Source of the DNA: an uncultured Planctomycetota bacterium
GTDB taxonomy: Bacteria; Planctomycetota; Phycisphaerae; UBA1845; Fen-1342
NCBI GenBank assembly: GCA_900696525.1
Contig: CAADGL010000010.1
Coordinates: forward strand, 62,001-126,000
Direction: 5' to 3'
Length of the DNA stretch: 64,000 nt
Below are positions 26,068 to 34,004 of this stretch, in pieces; the first letter of the stretch is position 1; the number at the start of each line of letters is the position of its first letter. Both the position numbers and the translations under genes were made by a program. Under the pieces are notes generated by a model that saw only the letters and a list, made by a program, of their open reading frames with translations, was not told the origin of the DNA and searched no databases.

Positions 26068-26133
26068 GACGCCGAGAACCCGACGCCGAGAACCCGACGC
26101 CGAGAATTCGACGCCGAGAATTCGACGCCGACG
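26068..26133 (+). repeat. Tandem repeat, 14-bp unit
   Basis: Four head-to-tail 14-bp units starting at 26068, 26082, 26096 and 26110, then a partial unit to 26133. The first two read GACGCCGAGAACCC and the next two GACGCCGAGAATTC. Confidence 0.9.
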
Positions 26134-26184
26134 CAACCGTCCCAGCGGAAGGTATCCTACTCCCGCCGACCGCGTTTGGCAAGC

Positions 26185-26321
26185 GGTGTAACGGTCGTGC
26201 GACCGCCCCCCGGTACGAGCCGCGAGCGAGTACGAGCCGCGAGCGCAAGCGAGTGGTGTAACGGTCGTGCGAAGACGAGTCGCGTGCGGGTCACTCCACT
26301 CGCTTGCGCTCGCGGCTCGTA
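26185..26321. repeat. Inverted pair of family A repeats with flanking direct repeat
   Basis: A perfect 26-bp inverted repeat: 26231-26256 and 26296-26321, separated by 39 bases. Both arms contain the family A 20-mer. An 18-bp direct repeat GGTGTAACGGTCGTGCGA occurs at 26185-26202 and 26255-26272, so a copy lies on each side of the left arm. Confidence 0.88.
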
Positions 26322-26350
26322 TAGCGAGGAATCGCGCCGCCCACCGCACC

Positions 26351-26479
26351 TGCGACCGCGCCTGCCGCGCCTGCGACCGCGCCTGCCCGCGCCTGCGACC
26401 GCGCCTGCCGCGCCTGCGACCGCGCCTGCCCGCGCCTGCGACCGCGCCTGCCGCGCCTGCGACCGCGCCTGCCCGTACC
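26351..26479 (+). repeat. Alternating 21/22-bp tandem repeat
   Basis: Units beginning TGCGACCGCGCCTG start at 26351, 26372, 26394, 26415, 26437 and 26458; spacing alternates 21 and 22 bases, so the higher-order unit is 43 bp repeated three times. Confidence 0.9.
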
Positions 26480-26499
26480 TCCGACCGGCACCCGGCCCG

Positions 26500-26838
26500 T
26501 CAGCCGCCGCGAACGAGCGTCAGCAGCATCCGGCACGGCCCGCGCGCGGCGAGACCGTGCGGGGTGTGAGGCGGAAGCAGCAGCCAGGCGCCGGCCCGCA
26601 GGGGGACGGTCTGGCCGCCCACGTCGAAGTCGATCTCGCCGTCGAGCACCTGCACGGTGGCGAGCGACGGGACGCGGTGCTCGCGAATGGACTGCCCAGC
26701 GTCCAGGGCGAACAGGGTCTGCTGAAAGGCCGGCGAGCTGACCAGCACCTTGCTGACGATCCCGCCTGCCACGGGCTCGATGAGCGTCGCCAGGTCGGCA
26801 GTGGCGACCTGGTCAATGACGAATAATGCGGCGGCCAT
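26500..26838 (-). CDS. Cupin-domain protein
   Basis: 112 residues forming a single small cupin barrel: LFALDAGQSIREHRVPSLAT (with E and H of motif 1), VQVLDGEIDFDVGGQTVPL and LLLPPHTPHGLAARGPCRML (motif 2 with its His). Such proteins often bind a metal or act as sensors; AGG IVSKVLVSS at the start is usual for the group. ATG at 26838 is supported by GGGAGC. It is divergent from the Rrf2 regulator at 26995 and may be its target, since small cupins are often co-located with Rrf2 genes in anaerobes; this is inference. Confidence 0.8.
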   Translation of the reverse strand: MAAALFVIDQVATADLATLIEPVAGGIVSKVLVSSPAFQQTLFALDAGQSIREHRVPSLATVQVLDGEIDFDVGGQTVPLRAGAWLLLPPHTPHGLAARGPCRMLLTLVRGG

Positions 26839-26994
26839 CTCAGAAGCTCCCGTGTTGGTCGGTCGGTGTGCGTTGCCTTTGCGCCACGTGACCCGCGAGG
26901 GAAACGCACGGCCGGACATTTGACGCCGGCCGCGGCGGGCCTAGACTCGGAGTAATTGGTCTGAAAGTGGGTTTTACGGATCGGATCGTCGAGC

Positions 26995-27489
26995 ATGGTC
27001 TCTCGGACCGTTGAGTACGCCCTGCGCGCCATTGTGTGGCTCGCCAGCCAGGGCGGATCGCCGTGCACGACGCGGCAGATGGCCCATGCCACGCAGGTCC
27101 CCGCCGGGTACCTGGCCAAGGTCATGCAGACGCTGGTCGACGCGGGCCTCGTCAGCTCGCAGCGCGGGCTGGGCGGCGGCTTCGTGCTGACGCGCGACCC
27201 GCAGGCCATCAGCGTGCTCGACGTCGTCACCGCCGTTGAACCCATTCCGCGGATTCGCGCCTGCCCGCTCAAGCTCAGCGCGCATCAGCTTCGCCTCTGC
27301 CCGCTGCATCGGCGCATCGACGACGCCTTGGCGATGGTCGAGCGGGCCTTCAGCGAGTCCACGATCGCCGAACTCCTCGCCGAGGGAAACCACGACGCGC
27401 CGCTCTGCCCGAACCCCACCGCGCAGCCCCCGCGCGCCCAGCTTACCACGCCAAAACGCACCGGCAGACCCAAGGCGCGAGGCGCGTAA
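26995..27489 (+). CDS. Rrf2-family transcriptional regulator with Cys residues (NsrR/IscR-like)
   Basis: 164 residues. Winged helix-turn-helix at the N-terminus (SRTVEYALRAIVWLA; QVPAGYLAKVMQTLVDAGLV; GGGFVLTR). C90 and C102 in ACPLKLSAHQLRLCPLH lie where NsrR/IscR proteins hold an Fe-S cluster; only two Cys are present in that window, with H97 and H105 nearby. The likely signal is NO or redox state. The C-terminal 40 residues are Pro/Arg-rich and probably disordered. It lies between the divergent cupin gene and the 3' end of the nos operon, with eight bases between its stop and that of the last nos gene. Confidence 0.82.
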   Translation: MVSRTVEYALRAIVWLASQGGSPCTTRQMAHATQVPAGYLAKVMQTLVDAGLVSSQRGLGGGFVLTRDPQAISVLDVVTAVEPIPRIRACPLKLSAHQLRLCPLHRRIDDALAMVERAFSESTIAELLAEGNHDAPLCPNPTAQPPRAQLTTPKRTGRPKARGA

Positions 27490-27497
27490 CCCGATCC

Positions 27498-28898
27498 TCA
27501 GATCAGGTAGACGAACGGAAAAGCCGCCGCCCACAACCCGGTCACCCACCAGCACGCCGCCGCGCCCAGCGCCAGCAGGCCGCGGTTGTCTGGCGCGACC
27601 CGGCCGCGGATGGCCTGGTGCAACGCGAAACCCAGCACGACCAGCAACAGCCCCACGTGCAGCATCTGGAACTGCGTCATCGAGTAGTACGCGTTGACGA
27701 ACGCCGCGGCCCCGGCCGGCGGCGCCCAGCGCGGCCGGGCGCGCTCCTCCACGAAACCCGCCTGGAGCCCCGGCGCGTGCGGCGGCTCGCTCACCACCCA
27801 GCGATGCAGCGACAGCCGCAAGGCGAAGTCGTCGTCCTTCGGCGGCGACGCGGGCGCAGCCTCCGCCCGAGACGCGGTGTCTCCGGGCCCCGGCGGCTGG
27901 CGTGCGCCTTCGGCGAGAGCGGCCGGAGCGGCCGCTGCCGACGGACCCTGCACGGTGCGGAGATAGGCGACGATGCTGCGCAAATGGTCGTCGGTCAGAG
28001 CGGGGTTCCCGCCCCTGGGCGGCATCTGCACCTTGGTTGTGTTCGCCGGGTCCCAGGGCTGCCGGCCGACTTTCAGAAACGCCAGAAGCTGCGCGTCGTC
28101 CTGACCCTGGATGAACGTATTGTGCACCAGCGGCTTGCCCTGCCCGGGCATGCCCTCGCCTTTCAGCCCGTGGCAGCTCGCGCACGTCCCGATGAATAGC
28201 TTGTGCCCTTTCTCGGGATCAACCGCCGCGGGCGCGGGCGCGGCCGCGACCGGCAGCGCCACGGGCTCGGCTGCCGCGGCCGCCGCCTGCGCCGGCAGCC
28301 GCACGCCGAAGCGCCGCGCGACGTAGCGCTCGTTCGGCTGAAAGCCATTGCCGGGGCGAATGCCGTAGTGCGCCTTGGCGTCGTGGTCGAGCAGCACCGT
28401 CGTCAGAAACCCCGCGCAGCCAAGGCACGCGACGATCAGGCAGGCGGCAACGCCCCAGCGTCCGATGCCGCCGCTGAAGGTGACGCCGGCCGCGGCCGGC
28501 GCTTCGGACTGGCGCGTGCGCCGGCCGGCGATCACCACCGCCGCGCCAGCGGCGATGCTCGCGGCGATCAGCGATCCGAGCCCCGCCGCGGCCAGCGGGA
28601 CATTCATCAGCTTGAGCCCCCAGCGCCAGCCGTCGGCGTTGCCGAGGCGAGCGCCGGCGTACATGAGGCCGGCGAGGAGGACGACGCCGGCATACACGGA
28701 TACGAAAATCAATACATCCGCTTTGTGCGCGCCGGTCTTCGCCAGCAGCGCGCCGACCTGCGCCAGCAGTCCTCGCGGCGTCGCGCCGTCGAGTGGCGGG
28801 ACCGCGGCCGTCACAGGGCCGGCCGCGGCCGCGCGACGGTCCGCCGCCGACTCGACCAGCCGTTCCGAAACCGAGCGGTGTGATGCAATCGCACTCAC
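27498..28898 (-). CDS. Membrane cytochrome c protein, subunit-III-like with inserted heme domain (nos operon)
   Basis: 466 residues. Three helices near 60-82, 98-124 and 146-172, then DHDAKAHYGIRPGNGF, which recalls the post-helix loop of heme-copper oxidase subunit III. A monoheme cytochrome c domain follows: CASCH at 239-243, with a candidate Met ligand in VQMPPRGG. The C-terminus returns to the membrane with FVNAYYSMTQFQMLHVGLLL (near residue 400), similar to the subunit III segment with a conserved His, and a final helix. Start overlaps nosL by four bases. By position it should hand electrons to NosZ. The subunit III resemblance is my reading and needs a structure search. Confidence 0.72.
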   Translation of the reverse strand: MSAIASHRSVSERLVESAADRRAAAAGPVTAAVPPLDGATPRGLLAQVGALLAKTGAHKADVLIFVSVYAGVVLLAGLMYAGARLGNADGWRWGLKLMNVPLAAAGLGSLIAASIAAGAAVVIAGRRTRQSEAPAAAGVTFSGGIGRWGVAACLIVACLGCAGFLTTVLLDHDAKAHYGIRPGNGFQPNERYVARRFGVRLPAQAAAAAAEPVALPVAAAPAPAAVDPEKGHKLFIGTCASCHGLKGEGMPGQGKPLVHNTFIQGQDDAQLLAFLKVGRQPWDPANTTKVQMPPRGGNPALTDDHLRSIVAYLRTVQGPSAAAAPAALAEGARQPPGPGDTASRAEAAPASPPKDDDFALRLSLHRWVVSEPPHAPGLQAGFVEERARPRWAPPAGAAAFVNAYYSMTQFQMLHVGLLLVVLGFALHQAIRGRVAPDNRGLLALGAAACWWVTGLWAAAFPFVYLI

Positions 28899-29398
28899 GG
28901 ATGATTCCTCCCGTTCGCCGTGGCGTGATCGGCCGCCGGCGCCGCGGCGTGCCGAAGCTCGGCGAATCTCACGATTCCGCCCGGATAGCGCGCCAGCAGG
29001 CGCTGCGCGCCCTCGAGCGTCGCGCTCGCGGCCAGATTCGACGCCATCGGCGTTTGCAGCGCCTCGCTGCGGACGAACACGGCCGCGTCGGCATCGAGCC
29101 AGGCCTTCGATTCAAAGTCATGGACGTAGGCGATCGCGCGGCCGCTGACCGGACGGTCCTCGAGGTAATCGAGGACACAGCCGACGTCGTCGAACGCGTA
29201 CTTCGTGACGTGGCCGTCGGCCGCGACGATCACCAGCGCTGCCGCGAATGGCTCGTCGCTGACGATCATCTTGCAGTGCTCGCATTCGGTCTGGCCGTAG
29301 GCGATCTTCGGCGGGTCGGTGTCGCCGCCGCGGTTGCAGCCGGCGGCGAGGCCGGCGACGGCGAGGCCGGCGATAAGTCCGGGGCGATTCGTCCTCAT
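28895..29398 (-). CDS. nosL: Copper chaperone lipoprotein for nitrous oxide reductase
   Basis: 167 residues. Lipoprotein signal LAVAGLAAGC with Cys about residue 21. The metal motif ECEHCKMIVSD (CxxC-Met) is the hallmark of NosL, which delivers Cu(I) to NosZ in the periplasm. FDDVGCVLDYL and AYVHDFESKAWLDADAA are also conserved. It overlaps nosY and the cytochrome gene by four bases each. Confidence 0.93.
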   Translation of the reverse strand: MRTNRPGLIAGLAVAGLAAGCNRGGDTDPPKIAYGQTECEHCKMIVSDEPFAAALVIVAADGHVTKYAFDDVGCVLDYLEDRPVSGRAIAYVHDFESKAWLDADAAVFVRSEALQTPMASNLAASATLEGAQRLLARYPGGIVRFAELRHAAAPAADHATANGRNHP

Positions 29399-30300
29399 CG
29401 GACGGTCCTCCGTGAAAAGACCAGGCCGCTCAGGATCAGCGGCACAAGCACCCACGCCGCCAGCACGCCGCTCAGCAGCAGCGGCAGCCAGCCGCCGAAG
29501 GTTTGCGAGGCGTACAACCCCGCCGGACCGAGCAGATCGAGCGAGCGGTGCATGCCGCTGACGGCGAAGGTCTTGAAGACCTGGAGCGGGTTCAGCAGGG
29601 CGCAGCCGAGCAGCTCGGCCGGCGTCATGCGCAGCGTCAGTGCGCCGCCCATCAGGCCGAGGTCGCCGACGAACACGAACCCCAGCCAGGCGAAGATCGC
29701 GATGCCCAGCGCCAGGGTCGTCTTGCGCGCGATCGAAGAGATCAGGAATCCGACGCTGAGCATGGCCCACGAAAGCGCCACGCTCAGCGCGAATATCGCG
29801 GCGTACTGCCCGGCGTTGGCCGAGGCTCCGCGAACGGCGAGCACGGTCCCCGTCGTGCCGAAGCCCAGCGCCAAGGCGCCCAGCAGCGCGACAGCCAGCC
29901 CCAGGTACTTGCCCAGCAGCACGTCGCGGCGGCGGATCGGCTGCGCGAGCAGGGTCTCCAGCGTGCCGCGCTCGCGCTCGCCGGCCAGGGCCGCGGCGCC
30001 GAGCGTCAGGGCCATCAGCGGCACGATGAGCAGCACCAGGTTCACCAGGCTCGCGGCGGTCCGGCCGAAGCCGGCGAGCCCGTAGCGTCCCGTGCCCGCC
30101 AGCGCCACCGATGCCAGCCCCAGCGACAGCGCCGCAAAGCACAGCGCGTAGAGCACGAACCAGCGGTTGCGCAGCGCGTCGCGGATCTCCTTCCGCGCCA
30201 GCACCAGGATCACGCCGAGCCCCCAGTCCCGCACCGGCCGGGCGGGCTCAGCGGCCCCGGGCGCGGCGGGCGCGATGGTTGACGTCGTCAAGCTGCTCAC
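29395..30300 (-). CDS. nosY: ABC-2 type permease for nitrous oxide reductase maturation
   Basis: 301 residues, with about six hydrophobic helices and a cytoplasmic N-terminus. DWGLGVILVLARKEIRDALR and ERERGTLETLLAQPIRR are typical of NosY, the membrane partner of NosF. The gene overlaps the hemerythrin gene upstream and nosL downstream by four bases. Its ATPase partner is not a separate gene here but the C-terminal domain of the fused NosD-NosF protein. Together they move a sulfur species or copper needed for the CuZ centre. Confidence 0.92.
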   Translation of the reverse strand: MSSLTTSTIAPAAPGAAEPARPVRDWGLGVILVLARKEIRDALRNRWFVLYALCFAALSLGLASVALAGTGRYGLAGFGRTAASLVNLVLLIVPLMALTLGAAALAGERERGTLETLLAQPIRRRDVLLGKYLGLAVALLGALALGFGTTGTVLAVRGASANAGQYAAIFALSVALSWAMLSVGFLISSIARKTTLALGIAIFAWLGFVFVGDLGLMGGALTLRMTPAELLGCALLNPLQVFKTFAVSGMHRSLDLLGPAGLYASQTFGGWLPLLLSGVLAAWVLVPLILSGLVFSRRTVR

Positions 30301-30899
30301 GACGCACTCCTTTCTGAACCAGCCGCACCGGCGAACGCACCGCGGTGCAGCTCATCCGCGACGCGCGCGTAGTGCTCGCGCCGGTCAACGGCGGCGGCGC
30401 CCTGCCGGCCGGCGTCGAACGCGCGCGACAGCGCCTCGCGCCCGTCCGTGTCGAGAACGCGGTCGGCCATGCTGAACAGCACGTTGTCCTCTTTCCAGAT
30501 GTGCTGGCGCAGCAGATCGACGTAGCTCCGCACCGCGGCCTCGAACGCCAATGTCGCCTCCGCCGATCCGCCGGCCGCCGCCTCGAGCGTCTCGCTCATT
30601 CGGCGGACGAGGGCGCGGCCCCGGGCGTGTTCTTCGAGCATGCAGCCGATCGGTCCGCGCTCGCGCGGCACACCGGCGGCCTCCAGCGTGGGAAAGAGCT
30701 GATCTTCCTCCTTGGCATGGTGGCAGCCGTCCGTGAAATTCCGCAGGAAGTCGATGGCTTTGGCGAAGAAGCCGGCGTCGAGCGGCCGCTGCTCGATCAC
30801 GCGCTCCATCGCGTCGACCACGCGCTCGATCACGCGATGCTCGGCCTTCAGGACGCCGGTCGGGCCGTGCTCGCAGCCGTCGCACGAATGCTGGGTCAT
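30297..30899 (-). CDS. Hemerythrin-domain protein inside the nos operon
   Basis: 200 residues. Hemerythrin HHE motifs: LKAEHRVIERV, DGCHHAKEEDQLFP, LEEHARGRAL and HIWKEDNVLF, giving the His/Glu ligands of a diiron site. Cys residues at the N-terminus (HSCDGCEHGP) could bind another metal. Such proteins bind O2 or NO; in denitrifiers they are thought to protect or sense. It overlaps both the NosDF fusion (upstream) and nosY (downstream) by four bases, so it is part of the operon. I do not know a standard nos name for it. Confidence 0.85.
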   Translation of the reverse strand: MTQHSCDGCEHGPTGVLKAEHRVIERVVDAMERVIEQRPLDAGFFAKAIDFLRNFTDGCHHAKEEDQLFPTLEAAGVPRERGPIGCMLEEHARGRALVRRMSETLEAAAGGSAEATLAFEAAVRSYVDLLRQHIWKEDNVLFSMADRVLDTDGREALSRAFDAGRQGAAAVDRREHYARVADELHRGAFAGAAGSERSAS

Positions 30900-33883
30900 T
30901 GGGAGTCTCCTGTCTCGAGGTCGAAGTTCTCAACGGCGATGCCGGCCTGCGCCAGCAGCGCCAGCGGCGCGGCCTTGCGACCCGCGGCGACCTGCACGTA
31001 CAGGGCCGTCCCGTTTCGCGACACGTCGAACCCCGCCTGCGCCAGCAGCCTGCACGCCGGCTCGCGCGCCTCCGGCCCCAGGGGGATTCGCAGCCGCGCG
31101 CCGGCGTCGAGCGCCTGCGGCGCACCGTCGCGCAGGACGCGGCCGCGCTCCAGCACGAGCACGCGTTCGGCCAGGGCCGCGACTTCCTCCGCCCGGTGCG
31201 TCGTGAACAGCAACGTCTTTCCTGCCCGCTTCAGGTCGGCCAGCAGCTCCAGGAACGAGCGCCGGGCCGCCGCGTCCAGGTTCGAGGTCGGCTCGTCGAG
31301 CAGCAGCAGCGGCGGATCGGCCAGCAGCGCGACCGCCAGCGCCAGGCGCTGCTTCATTCCGCCCGAGAGCTGTCCGACGCGCTTGCCGCCGTGCTCGGCC
31401 AACCCGACGCGCTCCAGGACCTGGTCGACGCGCGGCGTGCGCACGCGCTTGAGCTGCGCGAAGAGGCGCACGCTCTCGCGGGCGGTCAGGTCGTCGTAGA
31501 ACGACAGCTCCTGCGACACGTAGCCGATCAGCCGCCGGGCCTGCGGGCCGCTTCGCCGCGCGTCGATCCCGCCGACGCGGATCGTCCCGCGGTACGGGTG
31601 AAGTCCGAGGATGCACTTGATGATCGTGGTCTTGCCGGCGCCGTTCGTGCCCCAGAGCGCCACGGCGCCGCCGCGGGCCACCTCCAGCGACAGGTTCTCG
31701 ACCACGACGTGCCGGCCGAAGCGCTTTCGCAGACCGGTGACTTCCAGCACCGGGGGCGCGACGATCCGCACGTCGTCGCCCGTTGTCGTCAGAACCCGCG
31801 CGTCAGACTCCGCCGCTGCGCTTGCGGCAGCGGGGCTTCGGGTCGCGGCGACGGCGCGTCCGAACGTCCGCGACAGGCCGGCGACGATCAGCCCCGCCAG
31901 CGCGAGCAGCCCGGTGCTGACCGAGGCGAACGGGCCGACCGCGGCTGCGCGCGGCTTGAAATCCACGAAGACCGGCCGCATGAGCGGCGCCTCGTCGGTG
32001 ATCTTGGGCTCCGGGCGCATGATCGGAAACGCGCGGCTGGCCAGCTCGATCGCCTGCTGCGCCGGGCTGTAGACGAACAGCCGCAGCTTCGGCTCGCGGT
32101 CGAGCAGGTTCTCGAACAGGCTCATGGCGCGGTACTGCAAGTCCCCCAGGCCGTCGCCGTCGGCGTCGTAGCCGGCGTAGTCGCTCCAGTAGTTGCCGCG
32201 GCCGGCGACGGTGAACAGGTTGTTGCGGAGCGGGCCGCCGCCCAGGATCGCGACCTGCTCGATGTTCTCCATGAACGTGTTGTCGCTGAAGTGGTTCCGT
32301 TGCACCGCCGGCAGCAGCGCCAGCGCGACGTCGTTGAAGGCAAAGACGTTTCGGCGGAAGTGGTGCGTGACGTCGACGCGCGACGGGCTGCTGTCGACGT
32401 ACATGCCGACGCGGTTGGTGACGACGACGTTCTCCTCGCAGGTCAGGCCGTCCATGTCCTTGAGGCCGATGCCGTAGCCGCTCGGTCCGCGGTTGTGCTC
32501 CAGCGTGTTGCGCCGCAGCACGAGGTCGTGGCTGTACATCAGGAACGCGCCGACCGAGTTGTCGCTCAGCCGGTTGTCCTCGACGGCGCTGTCGCTGGCG
32601 TACATGAAGTGGAGGCCGTAGCGGCTGTTGCTGACGTGGTTGCCGGTCAGACGCACGCCGCGCGAGTACCACACGACAACGTCGCGCACGCCCTCGACGA
32701 CGTTGTCCTCGACGCGCGCGTTCGGGCTGTTCCACAGGCGGATGCCGTCGCCGCGCCGCGGCAGATCCAGCGGCTTGCCGCGGATGATGTTGTTGCGCAC
32801 CAGCGTGTCGGGCGCGTTGTTCAGCAGCACGCCCAACAGCACGTCCTCGAGCGTGTTGTCCTCGATTCGCGCGCCGGCCGCCTCGACGGCGACGCCCGCG
32901 TTCTGCTGATCGAGGCTGTCGCCCGTCCCGCGGATGTGAAAGCCGCGCAGCGTCACGCCCGCCGCCGAAACGCGCAGCGCGTCGCCGCGCCCGCCCGCGT
33001 CGATCGTCACGCGACCTTCCGCGACCAGCGTCAGCGGCTTGTCGATCGTCGCCGGGCCGTAGACGCCGGCGGGCACGCGCAGCACGTCGCCCGGCGACGC
33101 GGCGGCGATCAGCGCATTCAGGTCGCCCCGTGCCGCGGCATCGGCGCGGACCGTCGCCGGGCCCGTCAGCAGCGCCAGCGCGACGACGGCCACGGCCGGC
33201 GTGGCCGCCGCCCCCTGCCCCTCACGCTGCGCGGCGCGCCGCGCATCGACCAGCGGCTTGTAGGCCCGGCGATGCGACCACAACGCGGCGATCAGCACGA
33301 TGGAGGCCGCGGTCGCCAGCCAGAAGCCGGGGCCGACCGAGGCCACGGTGCGGAACTGGCCGATGACGCCCGTGCCCAGCACCGGGGGCACGAAGGGCTT
33401 GACGGAGCTGGAGAGCGCCGCGCGCGGGTCGAGGTTGGTTCCGAAGTGCGCCAGCCAGAATTGCAGGTCGGCGAGGAAGCCCAGCGGAAACAGCAGCGCC
33501 GGCAGGGCCAGCGCCCCGGCCCAGCGATTGTGAATGAACACGCCCGCCACCAGCAGCAGCGCCAGCACGCCGATGAGCATTCCCGAGGTCGTGCGTTCGA
33601 GCTGCGCGGCTTCCTGAAGCGGGCGCATGCCGATGTAGTGGTTGAGGCCGTCGATCTCGCGCACGTCGCCTTCAAGGTGGTTGAGGTAGGCCCGCACGTG
33701 CAGGCCCTTCGGGTACTGCGGCGCGTGCAGCGTCATCCGCCAGTAGGGCAGGAAGAACGAGCCGATCAGCAGCGCTCCTGCCGCCAGCAGCAGCAGCGTG
33801 GGCAGCAGGTAGCGCATGCGGCGCGAGCGCAGATCGTCTGCCGGCACGCGTGGCCCCAGGATGCGTTCCAATGCCGCGGTCAT
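30896..33883 (-). CDS. nosDF: Fused NosB-like membrane domain, NosD beta-helix and NosF ATPase
   Basis: About 995 residues in one frame. Residues 25-205: four or five helices with a periplasmic loop (LHVRAYLNHLEGDVREIDGL), as in NosB-type proteins of clade II nos clusters. Residues 230-247: VAVVALALLTGPATVRADA, resembling the NosD signal peptide left inside the chain. Residues 250-640: NosD/CASH right-handed parallel beta-helix with DGIRLWNSPN, YGLHFMYASDSAVEDN and GRGNYWSDYAGYDADGDGLGD. About 650-672: helix. Residues 710-930: NosF ABC ATPase with Walker A GTNGAGKT (745-752), signature LSGGMKQRLALA and Walker B LLLLDEPTSNLD. The alternation of membrane helices puts NosD outside and NosF inside. 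ATG at 33883 has GAGG upstream; an in-frame ATG at 33913 lacks one. Confidence 0.9.
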   Translation of the reverse strand: MTAALERILGPRVPADDLRSRRMRYLLPTLLLLAAGALLIGSFFLPYWRMTLHAPQYPKGLHVRAYLNHLEGDVREIDGLNHYIGMRPLQEAAQLERTTSGMLIGVLALLLVAGVFIHNRWAGALALPALLFPLGFLADLQFWLAHFGTNLDPRAALSSSVKPFVPPVLGTGVIGQFRTVASVGPGFWLATAASIVLIAALWSHRRAYKPLVDARRAAQREGQGAAATPAVAVVALALLTGPATVRADAAARGDLNALIAAASPGDVLRVPAGVYGPATIDKPLTLVAEGRVTIDAGGRGDALRVSAAGVTLRGFHIRGTGDSLDQQNAGVAVEAAGARIEDNTLEDVLLGVLLNNAPDTLVRNNIIRGKPLDLPRRGDGIRLWNSPNARVEDNVVEGVRDVVVWYSRGVRLTGNHVSNSRYGLHFMYASDSAVEDNRLSDNSVGAFLMYSHDLVLRRNTLEHNRGPSGYGIGLKDMDGLTCEENVVVTNRVGMYVDSSPSRVDVTHHFRRNVFAFNDVALALLPAVQRNHFSDNTFMENIEQVAILGGGPLRNNLFTVAGRGNYWSDYAGYDADGDGLGDLQYRAMSLFENLLDREPKLRLFVYSPAQQAIELASRAFPIMRPEPKITDEAPLMRPVFVDFKPRAAAVGPFASVSTGLLALAGLIVAGLSRTFGRAVAATRSPAAASAAAESDARVLTTTGDDVRIVAPPVLEVTGLRKRFGRHVVVENLSLEVARGGAVALWGTNGAGKTTIIKCILGLHPYRGTIRVGGIDARRSGPQARRLIGYVSQELSFYDDLTARESVRLFAQLKRVRTPRVDQVLERVGLAEHGGKRVGQLSGGMKQRLALAVALLADPPLLLLDEPTSNLDAAARRSFLELLADLKRAGKTLLFTTHRAEEVAALAERVLVLERGRVLRDGAPQALDAGARLRIPLGPEAREPACRLLAQAGFDVSRNGTALYVQVAAGRKAAPLALLAQAGIAVENFDLETGDSQ

Positions 33884-33946
33884 GGCAACCTCGTTTCTAT
33901 GCGTGTCGCGCATGGCTGTCCGCCGTCGGTGCCGGCCCGGGGGAGC

Positions 33947-33976
33947 GCGGCGCGAGGTGCACGGCCCCCGCGCCGC
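33947..33976 (-). other. GC-rich hairpin between nosZ and the nosDF fusion
   Basis: GCGGCGCG (33947-33954) pairs with CGCGCCGC (33969-33976) across a 14-base loop in the only sizeable gap of the operon (121 bases). No T-run follows, so it is not a classic terminator; it could stabilise the nosZ end of the mRNA or lower downstream expression. Confidence 0.4.
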
Positions 33977-34004
33977 ACGGGCAAGCGGCCCGTCCCCTGT
34001 TTCC

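Larger units (their letters stand above)
25949..26499. other. Repeat-rich intergenic region
   Basis: Contains three repeat systems (entries below) and no credible gene. Frames across it give low-complexity Arg/Pro/Ala products because of the repeats. Confidence 0.75.
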
